From positions 1 through 51,463 of the forward strand of contig NZ_QAYG01000017.1 of the NCBI RefSeq assembly GCF_003053845.1: a DNA stretch of 51,463 bases, written 5' to 3'. Source of the stretch: Breoghania corrubedonensis (GTDB lineage Bacteria > Pseudomonadota > Alphaproteobacteria > Rhizobiales > Stappiaceae). Both the position numbers and the translations under genes were made by a program. Below the pieces are notes generated by a model, which was not told the origin of the DNA, did no database searches, and saw only the letters and a list, made by a program, of their open reading frames with translations. Shown here piece by piece: positions 26,448 through 34,217 of the stretch. The stretch's first letter is position 1, and every line of letters begins with the position of its first letter.

Positions 26448-27221
26448 TCAGGAGCGGTTCCGCCAGCGGCGCTCCAGGTGCTTGGCGATGCGCATGTGGC
26501 GGTAGATGGCGTGGTTCATCGCTGTCAGGAACCCGTACCGCCCGCGTACGAAGTGTCGCCGCAGGAGGTAGGCTTTGAGAAAGGCGAAGGGGAACTCGCT
26601 CACCATCCGCCATGCGGGCAGTCTCTTTCCGCGCGCTTCCAGATCCGCGACCTGCATGTCGGAATAGGCATTGAGCTTGCGCAATTCGTCGCTGAGCGAG
26701 CGGATCGAGCGGTGATGGATACGATGACGCAGGCGCGCGGGCGTGACGCCTGTCGCGAGATCGACACGGTCGTGGACAGGGCTGGCGCAATAGCGCCCCG
26801 CGTCGCGGTGATAGAGGCGGACGGGTGCGATCGTGTAGCTCCAGCGATGCGGGGCGCCTTCGCCGGGAAACTGTTCGGCGATGGGAACGCGATAGGCTTG
26901 ATGCGACGGGCCGCCGTCCGTGAACAGCGCCCGGATCTCCGCCACCAGATCCGGCGGGCATATCTCGTCCGCGTCGATGTTGAGGAGCCACGGTTCCCGG
27001 CATTGGTCTTCGGCGAAACGCTTTTGTGCCCCGTAGCCGGTGAACGGGTTCACCAGCACGCGCGCGCCCCTCGCTTCGGCGATGGCGCGGGTGTCGTCGT
27101 CGGATCCGGAATCCACCACCACGATATCGTCTGAGATGTCGCGAACCGCATCGAGTGTCGCTCCGATCCGGTCGGCCTCGTTGCGGGTGATGATGAAGAT
27201 CGACAACGGTATTCGGTTCAT
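26448..27221 (-). CDS. Family 2 glycosyltransferase (LPS-core type)
   Basis: 257 residues, GT-A fold. The N-terminus PLSIFIITRNEADRI, the nucleotide site DIVVVDSGSDDDT and the metal-binding DAD in LLNIDADEI are clear. The middle GYGAQKRFAEDQ and RWSYTIAPVRLYHRD match the WaaE/KdtX-like lipopolysaccharide-core glucosyltransferases. The C-terminal helix region (about 200–257) is basic and amphipathic, fitting peripheral membrane attachment. The exact donor and acceptor are unknown. Confidence 0.88.
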   Translation of the reverse strand: MNRIPLSIFIITRNEADRIGATLDAVRDISDDIVVVDSGSDDDTRAIAEARGARVLVNPFTGYGAQKRFAEDQCREPWLLNIDADEICPPDLVAEIRALFTDGGPSHQAYRVPIAEQFPGEGAPHRWSYTIAPVRLYHRDAGRYCASPVHDRVDLATGVTPARLRHRIHHRSIRSLSDELRKLNAYSDMQVADLEARGKRLPAWRMVSEFPFAFLKAYLLRRHFVRGRYGFLTAMNHAIYRHMRIAKHLERRWRNRS

Positions 27222-27549
27222 CGCGGCTCGCAGAGTGTGGCAGCCTGTAAGAAAACGTGTCCTGCGGGCGGCGGGGACCAGGTGGGGGCGAGGGAACCTC
27301 TACTCGCCTCAAAGTGTTTTACCTGCATGGCGAGCTGCGGTCGAGGGGACATCGCGCGTGCGGTGTCCGGTTACGGTTCGAAATGTTTACGAAGCCCTAA
27401 CCAAGCGCGGAATTACCTTCGATTTGACGCGAATTTTCCTCAATTGCCGTCTTCTCTCGCCACAATCCGCGACCACGTTGGGGTCGTATCGCAACCGGAA
27501 ACGATCATTAATCCCTCGCGTATACGCGTACAAATTCGGAGTACTCTCC
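27222..27549. promoter_or_regulatory. Promoter region of the outer-membrane barrel gene
   Basis: 328 bases without a gene between the divergent glycosyltransferase and omp genes. The half near omp is AT-richer and should hold its promoter and leader. GGAG at 27539–27542 is the ribosome site. I see no clear operator. Confidence 0.5.
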
Positions 27550-28230
27550 ATGAAACGCCTTCTTGGAACTCTTCTCGCCGGTGTGGTGATCGGCGGTGGG
27601 GTCGCGCCCGCCCTGGCAGCCGACTTGCCCGAGCCCGCCGCACCGGAGGCTTATTCCGCCCCGGCCCCGGTGCCACAGGAGCGGTTCTACTGGACCGGCT
27701 TCTACTTCGGTGGAACGCTGGGCTACGGTTGGGGCGATCGGGACGCCAACGGGCCGGCCACCGGCAGTTTCGATCTCGATTCAAACGGTGTGAATGCCGG
27801 CGTTCATGCCGGTTACAACTACATGTTCACGCCGAACTGGCTGCTGGGCATGGAAGCCGACATCGCCTACACCGATCAGTCCGACAGTGCGTCTCCCGGC
27901 GGAGTGGGCGTCAAGGCCACGTCGAACTGGCTGTCCACTGTTCGTGCCCGTGCGGGCTATGCGTTCGACAACGGCATGATGGTTTACGGTACCGGTGGTC
28001 TCGCGCTGGCTGACCGCAAGTGGTCGGGTGGTGGTTCCGACGACAGCGACGTGGCGGCTGGCTGGACCGTTGGTGGCGGCGTTGAAACCGCTCTCACCGA
28101 TCATCTGACCGCACGTGCCGAATATCTCTATGTGGATTTCGGCGACGAGACCTACAATTTCGGCGGGACCTCGGTGAAGTCCGACCTCAGCGAGCACATC
28201 GCCCGGGTCGGCATGAGCTACAAGTTCTAA
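27550..28230 (+). CDS. Outer-membrane beta-barrel protein (Omp25/31-like)
   Basis: 226 residues. Signal peptide of about 22 residues ending ALA/AD, then a Pro/Ala-rich linker and an eight-stranded barrel with WTGFYFGGTLGYGWGD, AGVHAGYNYMFTPNWLLG, VRARAGYAFDNGMMVYGTGG and LTARAEYLYVDFGDETY. It ends with the consensus terminal strand HIARVGMSYKF, whose last phenylalanine is the BAM signal. This is the abundant Omp25/Omp31/porin-like family of rhizobia and Brucella, a structural outer-membrane protein. Single gene with a hairpin downstream. Confidence 0.93.
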   Translation: MKRLLGTLLAGVVIGGGVAPALAADLPEPAAPEAYSAPAPVPQERFYWTGFYFGGTLGYGWGDRDANGPATGSFDLDSNGVNAGVHAGYNYMFTPNWLLGMEADIAYTDQSDSASPGGVGVKATSNWLSTVRARAGYAFDNGMMVYGTGGLALADRKWSGGGSDDSDVAAGWTVGGGVETALTDHLTARAEYLYVDFGDETYNFGGTSVKSDLSEHIARVGMSYKF

Positions 28231-28265
28231 AGCGCTTCCAGCGCCTTGCGCTCAGGTGAAACATG

Positions 28266-28295
28266 ACGGCCCGGCCCTTTGGGGTGCCGGGCCGT
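28266..28295. terminator. Terminator-like hairpin between omp and GST genes
   Basis: Perfect 10-bp stem ACGGCCCGGC/GCCGGGCCGT with a 10-base loop. It stands between convergent genes but has no strong T tract on either strand, so efficiency is doubtful. Confidence 0.6.
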
Positions 28296-28301
28296 TGTCG
28301 T

Positions 28302-28910
28302 TCAGGATGCGGCGACTTTCGTCTGCTCGAAGGCCGGCAGGCGTGCCGCGAAATCGTCCAGCCAGGCAATGAGGCGCGGGTGTGTGGCGCGCCATGCGCC
28401 GTCGAAACGCAGGTCGAGGTAGCCGAGCGCGCAGGCGAGCGCGATGGCGCCGGCATCGAGCGTGGCCGTCAGCTGCGGCGGTGCCGCCTCCAGCATCGCC
28501 AGGGCGCGGTCGACCTTCATCTGCTGGCGTTCCAGCCATGGGGCGTACTGCATTTCCTCGGGCCGGAAGCGCTTCTCGTAAACCATCAGCAGGGCGGCGT
28601 CGGCGAGGCCGTCGGCAAGAGCCTGCATCCGCAAGACGTCAAACCGGCCGGCATCGACGGGAATGATCCTGCCGCCGCCGGCGCGATGGTCGAGATAGTC
28701 GAGGATGACGCGGGAATCATAAAGGGCGAGACCGTCCTCGGTGATCAGCACCGGAATCTTGCCGAGCGGATTCTGCCTGAGAAATGCCTCTTCCGGTTCC
28801 TGCGTGTTGGTTTCCTCCGCGAGCAGGAGGGCGTCGAGGCCAAGCACGCTTGCGGCGAGCTTCACTTTGCGTCCGAAGGGGGAAGAGGGGGAGGTGTGAA
28901 GGAGGATCAT
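28302..28910 (-). CDS. Glutathione S-transferase family protein
   Basis: 202 residues. Thioredoxin-like N-domain: ILLHTSPSSPFGRKVKLAA with the catalytic Ser/Tyr region, NPLGKIPVL (cis-proline) and YDSRVILDYLD (glutathione gamma-glutamyl contact). An all-helical C-domain follows. The ATG at 28910 follows GGAGCCCC; an upstream reading adds 41 non-conserved residues. Cytosolic; substrate unknown. Its closest resemblance is to the bacterial YibF/YliJ-type GSTs. Confidence 0.9.
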   Translation of the reverse strand: MILLHTSPSSPFGRKVKLAASVLGLDALLLAEETNTQEPEEAFLRQNPLGKIPVLITEDGLALYDSRVILDYLDHRAGGGRIIPVDAGRFDVLRMQALADGLADAALLMVYEKRFRPEEMQYAPWLERQQMKVDRALAMLEAAPPQLTATLDAGAIALACALGYLDLRFDGAWRATHPRLIAWLDDFAARLPAFEQTKVAAS

Positions 28911-29090
28911 GAAGGGGGGCTCCGGAAACCGGCTGCGGGACGGGGAATGGTCGTGAATGAGGAGCGGCAGGGACGCCTGCGCGCCCAGTGTCTGCGCGCG
29001 CGAAATGGCCGGCACGCTGCTGGGGCGTGTCACGACATGCCGAACGGGGGGATAAGCGCTATATCCCCGGTGGATCTGCTCGCTGGCGGA

Positions 29091-29525
29091 TCAGCGGCGC
29101 ACAACACGGCAGTTTCCGTCATAGACATGCCAACGGTCATAGCCCGGCAGACAGGCCTCGACGTTCCATGACAAGCCGACGAAGCCCCCGTGTTCCTCTA
29201 TCATGTAATAGACCGGGTACTGGTGTCCGTTCGAGAGATAGGCTCTGGCACGGCAGTAGCGACGGTTGACCGGACTGGGCGCGTTGCGCGCGCTGCCGGT
29301 CTCATCGATGAGATCCATGTTCTCGATCGCGATACCGCCGCGATAGTACGGCTCGCCACGCGCAATCGTATGGCGCACAGCGCCTTGCACCGAAGGGGCG
29401 TCGCACATCGGCAGCCGGGACACGGGCTCGTTCGCGGTGGACGGAAGGCCGCCAGCATGGGCGGGGGCGAGAAGGAGGCTCATCAAGGTTGCGGCCAGCG
29501 CAAGAAGGCGAGGCTGGGTGGACAT
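29091..29525 (-). CDS. Exported protein of unknown function
   Basis: 144 residues with a signal peptide (cleavage near AHA/GG at residue 24). The mature part has four cysteines (in LPMCDAP, RRYCRAR, EACLPGY and GNCRVVR), probably two disulfides, and a beta-rich core with HQYPVYYMIEEHGGFVG. I do not recognise the family. GGAGGACGCA stands before the ATG, a strong start. Alone between the GST gene and rlmJ, transcribed leftward. Confidence 0.7.
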   Translation of the reverse strand: MSTQPRLLALAATLMSLLLAPAHAGGLPSTANEPVSRLPMCDAPSVQGAVRHTIARGEPYYRGGIAIENMDLIDETGSARNAPSPVNRRYCRARAYLSNGHQYPVYYMIEEHGGFVGLSWNVEACLPGYDRWHVYDGNCRVVRR

Positions 29526-29757
29526 TGCGTCCTCCATTTCGGGTTGCTCAGTACCGCAAATGCAATCGGCAGGGCGGACGACCAGAAGCGCCATGCCGCA
29601 GGATCGAATCCCGGCACGGCACCCGTATTCGTGCCGATGTACGATGTGTTAGCCCGCGGGTTCAGTCAAGCCTCGCCCGTCACGCCAACGTCATGCCAAA
29701 TGTTCGGGACGCGAACACTGTTCCTGGTCGCAGCGTCGTTTGCCGGGGAGCCCTGCG

Positions 29758-30606
29758 TCATTCGGGCGTGAGCCAATCGACCGTACCGGTCGCGCCGGCG
29801 CCTTGTGCCAGGATGCGGGTGAGCCAGGGCAGGGCGCCGCGCAACTCGGCCTCCAGAGTGAACGGCGGATTGAGTATCAGCAGGCCGCACGCCTTCAAGG
29901 TCCCGTCCTTTGTCGGCCGGGCGACATGGAATTCCGTACGCAGCATCTTGCGCAGGCCGGTGTCGATCATCATCCGGTAGAACTGGTCGATGGCCTTCTG
30001 GTCCTTGATCGGATACCAGGCCATGTATGTGCCGGTCATCCAGCGGCGGGTCGCCTTGAAAATTCCGGCCGCGAGCGTGCGGTATTCGTCGGGCTCCTCG
30101 AAGGCCGGGTCGATCAGCACCATCCCGCGTTTTTCCTTGAACGGGACGAAGCCGCCCATTGCCAGCCATGCATCGATCTCGACGACACGCACCTGATGGT
30201 CTCCCGCGTAACGTTCTGCCAGAACGGCGTGATCCTCGCGATGCAGCTCGGTGAGCGTCAGGCGGTCCTGCGGCCGAAGGAGGCGACGGGTGATCTCGGG
30301 CGATCCGGGATAGCGGGTGAGCGGGCCTTCGCCGTTCACGGTGCGCACGATGTCGAGATAGGGCGCGAGCAGGGGAGCTGCCTGCTGCGAGGGCGTGATG
30401 TCGATGATCCGGCCGATCCCGTCGCGCCATTCGCCGGTCTTGTGGGCCTTCACGTCGGCAAGGTCGTAAAGGCCGATCCCGGCGTGGGTGTCGAGCACGC
30501 GGAAGGCTTTGTCCTTCTTCTTCAGGTGCTCCAGAATGGCGATGAGGACGGCGTGCTTCAGCACATCCGCGAAATTGCCGGCATGGTAGGCGTGGCGATA
30601 ATTCAT
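29758..30606 (-). CDS. rlmJ: 23S rRNA (adenine-2030-N6)-methyltransferase RlmJ
   Basis: 282 residues. The N-terminal signature NYRHAYHAGNFADVLKH is diagnostic of RlmJ (COG2961), followed by LDTHAGIGLYDL, the SAM site. The catalytic motif is LIDPAFEEPDEY (about 170) where E. coli has DPPYE; the substitution of Ala for the second Pro is unusual. NPPFTLEAEL occurs near the C-terminus as in the E. coli enzyme. It methylates A2030 of 23S rRNA in the cytosol. Confidence 0.94.
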   Translation of the reverse strand: MNYRHAYHAGNFADVLKHAVLIAILEHLKKKDKAFRVLDTHAGIGLYDLADVKAHKTGEWRDGIGRIIDITPSQQAAPLLAPYLDIVRTVNGEGPLTRYPGSPEITRRLLRPQDRLTLTELHREDHAVLAERYAGDHQVRVVEIDAWLAMGGFVPFKEKRGMVLIDPAFEEPDEYRTLAAGIFKATRRWMTGTYMAWYPIKDQKAIDQFYRMMIDTGLRKMLRTEFHVARPTKDGTLKACGLLILNPPFTLEAELRGALPWLTRILAQGAGATGTVDWLTPE

Positions 30607-30918
30607 AGGATCCGTCGGAAAGCTGCTGCGCCGGCGTGCCGGCGGCAGCGCGATTGCGCTAGCTTCATCATGTAGCGGAATTCGCCTGCGAAAGGAATGA
30701 GGAGACCTCCGGCCTCTTCACGCTCGATGCAGGCCGGTTGAGGGCATTCGGTCGGAGCTGCCGGGCGCGCGAGCCCTTGCGCCGGCGAAAGGAAAACGGC
30801 GCGTCCGGGTCACCCCGAACGCGCCGTTCCCGTTATCTCTTGCTTCAGCATGTCGCTTTGCCGGTCGGGCGTGTGCCGGTTCCCGGCGATCCGCCCAAGC
30901 CGAAGGCCCGGGCGAAAA
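30607..30918. other. Non-coding region between rlmJ and the cold-shock gene
   Basis: 312 bases with no gene. It contains the rlmJ promoter region and, at 30788–30828, a long hairpin (AACGGCGCGT … ACGCGCCGTT with an inner C/G stem) whose leftward flank CTTTTCC gives a T run, so it is a plausible terminator for the cold-shock gene. Confidence 0.6.
30788..30828 (-). terminator. Terminator after the cold-shock gene
   Basis: Outer 10-bp stem AACGGCGCGT/ACGCGCCGTT at 30795–30828 with an internal 4-bp continuation, read leftward into TTTTCC. It lies about 90 bases after the stop of the leftward cold-shock gene. Confidence 0.7.
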
Positions 30919-31581
30919 TCAGGCCTCGCCTTCCTCGATGCGAAGCTCGACGGCCTTCGGGCCCTTTCCGCGCCGGTCCGGTTCGGTTTCGAAGGACAGG
31001 CGCTGCCCGCTCTCCAGCACCGTCAGGCCGGATCGTTCGACCGCGGAAATATGGACAAAGACGTCGATGGTGCCTTCGTCCGGGGTGATGAAGCCAAAGC
31101 CCTTGTCGCTCTTGAAGAACTTGACCGTTCCGTTCTGTCGCGGTCCCCGTTCGGCCGCGCCCTGATCGACCGGCGGGCGTTCGGGCCGCGGACCGTCCGG
31201 ACGCGGACGGAAGCCGCCGCTCGGCCGATCATCGGCGGGCCGTCCGCCGCCGAAGCCGCGTTCGCCACCACCGGGTGCGAAACCGCCGCGATCGCCACTT
31301 CTCTCGCCGCCGCCATAGCCACGCCGATCACCAAACCCGCCACCATCGCTCCGGTCACGACCAAAGTCGTTGCGCGGTGCGTGGTCTCGTTCGCTTGGTT
31401 CGCTACCAAAGATGGGGCCCGCGAAATCGGCCGGGTATCCCATGTCATCCGGACCGCCAAATTCCGGTCGGCTGTCAAAGCCGCGAGATCCGCGGCCGTG
31501 CCCGCGACGTCCCTTGTTGCGGCGTTCCGGCTCATCTTCCATGTCCGGATCGCCACCCTTGCGGCTGCGCCAATCAGCCAT
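30919..31581 (-). CDS. Cold-shock-domain protein with a long Gly/Arg/Asp-rich N-terminal arm
   Basis: 220 residues. The C-terminal ~70 residues are a CspA-type cold-shock domain: NGTVKFFKSDKGFGFITPD holds RNP1 (KGFGFI) and DVFVHISAVERSGL holds RNP2 (VFVHI). It binds single-stranded RNA/DNA and should act as an RNA chaperone. Residues 1–145 are low-complexity and disordered, rich in Gly, Arg, Asp, Pro and Phe, with repeated FGDRRGYGGGERSGDRGG-like units resembling RGG boxes. Ordinary Csp proteins are about 70 residues. The arm may add RNA affinity or drive condensation (inference). A GAGG site lies 12 bases before ATG 31581. Confidence 0.9.
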   Translation of the reverse strand: MADWRSRKGGDPDMEDEPERRNKGRRGHGRGSRGFDSRPEFGGPDDMGYPADFAGPIFGSEPSERDHAPRNDFGRDRSDGGGFGDRRGYGGGERSGDRGGFAPGGGERGFGGGRPADDRPSGGFRPRPDGPRPERPPVDQGAAERGPRQNGTVKFFKSDKGFGFITPDEGTIDVFVHISAVERSGLTVLESGQRLSFETEPDRRGKGPKAVELRIEEGEA

Positions 31582-32181
31582 TGTATTGCTGCCTCTTCCC
31601 AGTCACTTTCGACCCTTCACCATCGCGTCGTCGAATTGACGCATCGTCGGGACATGCGCTTTTCGGCACTGGCGCCGATCAAGCCGCAAGTCGCAACGCA
31701 AACGACCATGCCTCCCAGTGAGTACCGTTGGGGTACCCTGTCCGGAAACGTCCTGCCTGGCCGGGCAGATGGACCGGGAACCGGCAACGCATCACGCGCC
31801 GTTTCGGCCTCCAATCGCGCTCCGTATTCCACGTCCGCACCTGACCGCGGCCATTTAAGATTAAGTTCGATCTCAGGGCAAGTCATAGCTCAGCAATTGC
31901 GACAATTTCAGCGCCATTGCGACATGCTGGACTTGATTTTGGGCGAATTATTGTTTGATCGGTTAAAAACAATAGTTTGACCCCTAATCGTTTTCCGGCC
32001 TCCGCGCCCCGGCGCGGAAATATGCGATTGGATTTCGGCGCGTTTCGCAAGCATCGTGCGCAACGGCACCGGATGGCGCGTTAAGTATACATCTGGAAAC
32101 AACGAGACAAATTTGAACGGGTTCGGTAAGGGTCCATTAATGCTTATTATTTGTTAACTTTTATTCCAATGGTGGCCGGTT
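31582..32181. other. 600-base non-coding region with repeats and palindromes
   Basis: No gene is convincing here. It holds two direct copies of ATTGCGACA exactly 20 bases apart (31896–31904 and 31916–31924), an AT-rich stretch with several T/A runs (31930–31985), a perfect GC palindrome TCCGCGCC–CC–GGCGCGGA (32001–32018), and a second AT-rich zone (32085–32170) just before the next gene. It is the shared upstream region of the leftward cold-shock gene and the rightward small gene; a long cold-shock leader mRNA is possible. Confidence 0.6.
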
Positions 32182-32436
32182 ATGCGGGCATTTGATGATC
32201 AGTTGGGGGTGGCGGTGATTGTCGGCCTCCTCATGGGAATGGGCACGGGGCTTCCGGCGGAGACCTACGATGAGGCGCGTCAGGATGCCTACCGGATCGT
32301 TCCGCGGTTGGATCGGTTGGAAAGTGACATTAGGCAGGGCTACCGCGACGCACGCCGGGGGGTGGAAAAAGTGCAGGAAACCATCAGCCTCAGCCAGCAG
32401 GGATATCGCCAGGTGCTGCGCGGGCTGGGCGGCTGA
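32182..32436 (+). CDS. Small helical protein of unknown function
   Basis: 84 residues. Residues 8–26 are hydrophobic (VAVIVGLLMGMGTGLP), a possible uncleaved or cleaved export signal. The rest is a charged helix (YDEARQDAYRIVPRLDRLESDIRQGYRDARRGVEKVQETI) with heptad-like spacing, quoted here only to show its pattern in parts, ending QQGYRQVLRGLGG. The ribosome site is weak (GGTGG 8–12 bases upstream). Codon use is like that of the neighbours. I do not recognise the family. Confidence 0.5.
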   Translation: MRAFDDQLGVAVIVGLLMGMGTGLPAETYDEARQDAYRIVPRLDRLESDIRQGYRDARRGVEKVQETISLSQQGYRQVLRGLGG

Positions 32437-32604
32437 TATTGCCGCAGGTCGCCGGGGGGCGTCCGCACGACCAGAGCCGATCCGTCACGAACCGGGGCGC
32501 GTCTTTTTGCCGTCGGGTGGTTCCACCGGGGCGCGGAGTGTTCTAGAGCCTATCCTGATCGAATTGAATCAATCTGATCGATACGAATAGCCTGGCGTAT
32601 TGAT

Positions 32605-32662
32605 CTGGAGCGGTTTCCTGTCGTTCAGGCGGTTCTGCATGACCGACCGGAAACCGCTTCAG
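32605..32662. repeat. Imperfect inverted repeat, rhizobial-type intergenic palindrome
   Basis: CTGGAGCGGTTTCC (32605–32618) is mirrored by GGAAACCGCTTCAG (32649–32662), 13 of 14 positions pairing plus one G·T, across 30 bases. Just upstream, 32553–32588 carries TGATCGAATTGAATCAATCTGATCGATA, seen here in parts, which is itself an imperfect palindrome. Both look like dispersed intergenic repeats of Hyphomicrobiales. Its closeness to the MBL gene start may affect that mRNA. Confidence 0.6.
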
Positions 32663-32701
32663 GTCTGCCTGATCAGCCTTTTCTCAAGCCGGCAGGACCT
32701 C

Positions 32702-33343
32702 ATGACCCAGCTCAAGGCGGCAATCGTTCCCGTCACGCCCTTCGCCCAGAACTGCACGCTCCTTTGGGACGACGAGACCAAGGCCGGTGTCGTGATCGAC
32801 CCGGGTGGGGATGTCGAAGCCATTCTCGAGGCGTTGAAGGAAGAAGGCATCAAGGTCGAACGTATCCTGATCACCCACGGCCATATCGACCATATCGGCG
32901 GGGCCGCTGAACTGGCCGAGACGCTCGGCGTGCCGATCGAGGGGCCGCACGAGGCGGACAAGCCGTTGATCGAGCGGGTGAAGGACCAGGCTCTGCAATT
33001 CGGCCTGCCCGACGTGCGCACCATGACCCCCGATCGCTGGTTGAACGAGGGGGATACGGTCGATATCGCCGGGGTCGCTTTTCAGGTGCTGCATTGCCCC
33101 GGCCATGCACCCGGGCATGTCGTCTTTTTCCACGCCCCGTCGCGTTTCGCCATCGTCGGCGACGTGCTGTTCAAGGGATCGGTGGGGCGCACGGATCTGC
33201 CGGGCGGCGATCACGCCACGCTGATGCGCTCCATCAAGGAAAAGCTGTTTCCGCTGGGCGATGACGTCGCCTTTCTGTGCGGTCACGGCCCACATTCCAC
33301 CATCGGCGAAGAGCGGGCCAGCAATCCGTTCCTGCAGGACTGA
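32702..33343 (+). CDS. MBL-fold metallo-hydrolase (glyoxalase II-like)
   Basis: 213 residues. Metal-site motif ITHGHIDHIGG (HxHxDH, about residues 58–68), second histidine in HCPGHAPGHVVF, GDVLFKGSVGRTDLPGG with the bridging Asp, and final His in LCGHGPHSTIG. This is the YcbL-type glyoxalase-II-like group, which hydrolyses S-D-lactoylglutathione or related thioesters; the true substrate is unproven. The ATG at 32702 follows CAGGACCTC; an earlier open frame covers the repeat and is not conserved-looking. Confidence 0.93.
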   Translation: MTQLKAAIVPVTPFAQNCTLLWDDETKAGVVIDPGGDVEAILEALKEEGIKVERILITHGHIDHIGGAAELAETLGVPIEGPHEADKPLIERVKDQALQFGLPDVRTMTPDRWLNEGDTVDIAGVAFQVLHCPGHAPGHVVFFHAPSRFAIVGDVLFKGSVGRTDLPGGDHATLMRSIKEKLFPLGDDVAFLCGHGPHSTIGEERASNPFLQD

Positions 33344-33354
33344 GACGCCGTCTC

Positions 33355-33444
33355 CTATCCGGGCAGGAGCTTTCTGCCTTTCGGGACGGCATCAGGCGCG
33401 ATGAAGCCAAAACCGCGCTTGGTGTTGAGGAACTTGAAGAACCG
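33355..33444 (-). pseudogene. Cold-shock-domain remnant
   Basis: Read leftward from 33444 the frame gives RFFKFLNTKRGFGFIAPD then AVPKGRKLLPG and TAG (33355–33357). KFLNTKRGFGFIAPD aligns without gaps to the first half of a CspA domain (K–F/W–F–N–x–x–KGFGFIxPD), including RNP1. RNP2 (VFVHI) and the rest of the domain are absent, and no start codon lies close upstream. The same frame is open up to the rlpA stop at 33532–33534, so read-through of rlpA would append 58 residues ending in this fragment. Most simply it is a decayed cold-shock gene. Confidence 0.7.
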
Positions 33445-33531
33445 GCTGGCGTTTCTCAGCGGTGGATCGACCTGATCCCGCCGCGAAACGTAGCAGCAAA
33501 CGGAAATGCGACCCGGTGTCGTTGCAAAGCT

Positions 33532-33915
33532 TCAGCGCGGGCAACCCGGCACGGGTTTGCCGGCGGGATCGTCGGCCAGGATCAGCGAAACGGGAGCGGT
33601 GCCGGCGTTGATGTAGCCCAGCTTTCGCGCGGCGGCCCGGGTCAGGTCGATGACGCGCCCTTTCGTATAGGGGCCGCGGTCATTGATGCGCACGGTCACG
33701 CTCTTGCCGTTTCTCAGATTGGTGACCTTCACCTTCGTGCCAAAGGGCAGGGTGCGATGGGCGGCGGTCATGGCATTGGGATTGGCCATCTCGCCGCTGG
33801 CGGTGCGGGTCGTGTATTCGTACCAGGCGGCCTTGCCGCAGGCGGAGGGATCGGCCTGCGCGAGCGAACAGGCGCCGAAAAACGCGACGGCCGCGAAGAT
33901 CAGGTGCTGTTTCAT
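33532..33915 (-). CDS. rlpA: RlpA-family septal ring lytic transglycosylase-like protein
   Basis: 127 residues. Signal peptide (about 20 residues, cleavage after AQA), then a double-psi beta-barrel domain with the RlpA signatures WYEYTTRTASGEMANP, MTAAHRTLPFGTKVKV, RINDRGPYTKGRVIDLT and AARKLGY. RlpA of Pseudomonas cleaves naked peptidoglycan at the septum. This protein has no SPOR domain and no lipobox, so it is a minimal periplasmic form and may not be septal. The ATG at 33915 is set by the signal peptide. Confidence 0.88.
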   Translation of the reverse strand: MKQHLIFAAVAFFGACSLAQADPSACGKAAWYEYTTRTASGEMANPNAMTAAHRTLPFGTKVKVTNLRNGKSVTVRINDRGPYTKGRVIDLTRAAARKLGYINAGTAPVSLILADDPAGKPVPGCPR

Positions 33916-34217
33916 ACTGTGTCCCCGATAGGGCGTCTCTGTGCGCCGGGAAAGCTCCGCCCATAGGGATACAATGGGGCAAAGCTGCGGCAGCGGGCGC
34001 AGTTTCCGGGTTTCGCGCGTCTGCGAACGCAGAGTTGCGCCGGAGCGGCGGGGGCATATCGGCGTGTCCGGGCCGGCGTCACTGTCTCTCCTTGGGTATT
34101 TTCGCAAGGGTGGGCGCTGTGTTATTGGGGAAGAACTTTCCTTTCCCAGCTTGGCCCCGGCTCACCCGGGCTTGCCAAGGTTCAAAGGTCTTTTCAGACA
34201 TTCAGGAGGATAAGCGG
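33916..34217. other. Divergent intergenic region rlpA / nitrilase-type gene
   Basis: 302 bases without a gene. AGGAGG at 34204–34209 is the ribosome site of the rightward gene. No repeat, RNA or terminator was recognised. Confidence 0.5.

Noticed and set aside
31617-31886. 89-codon minus-strand frame in the 600-base gap
   Set aside because: No ribosome site, biased composition and no recognisable domain. It stays possible but unsupported.
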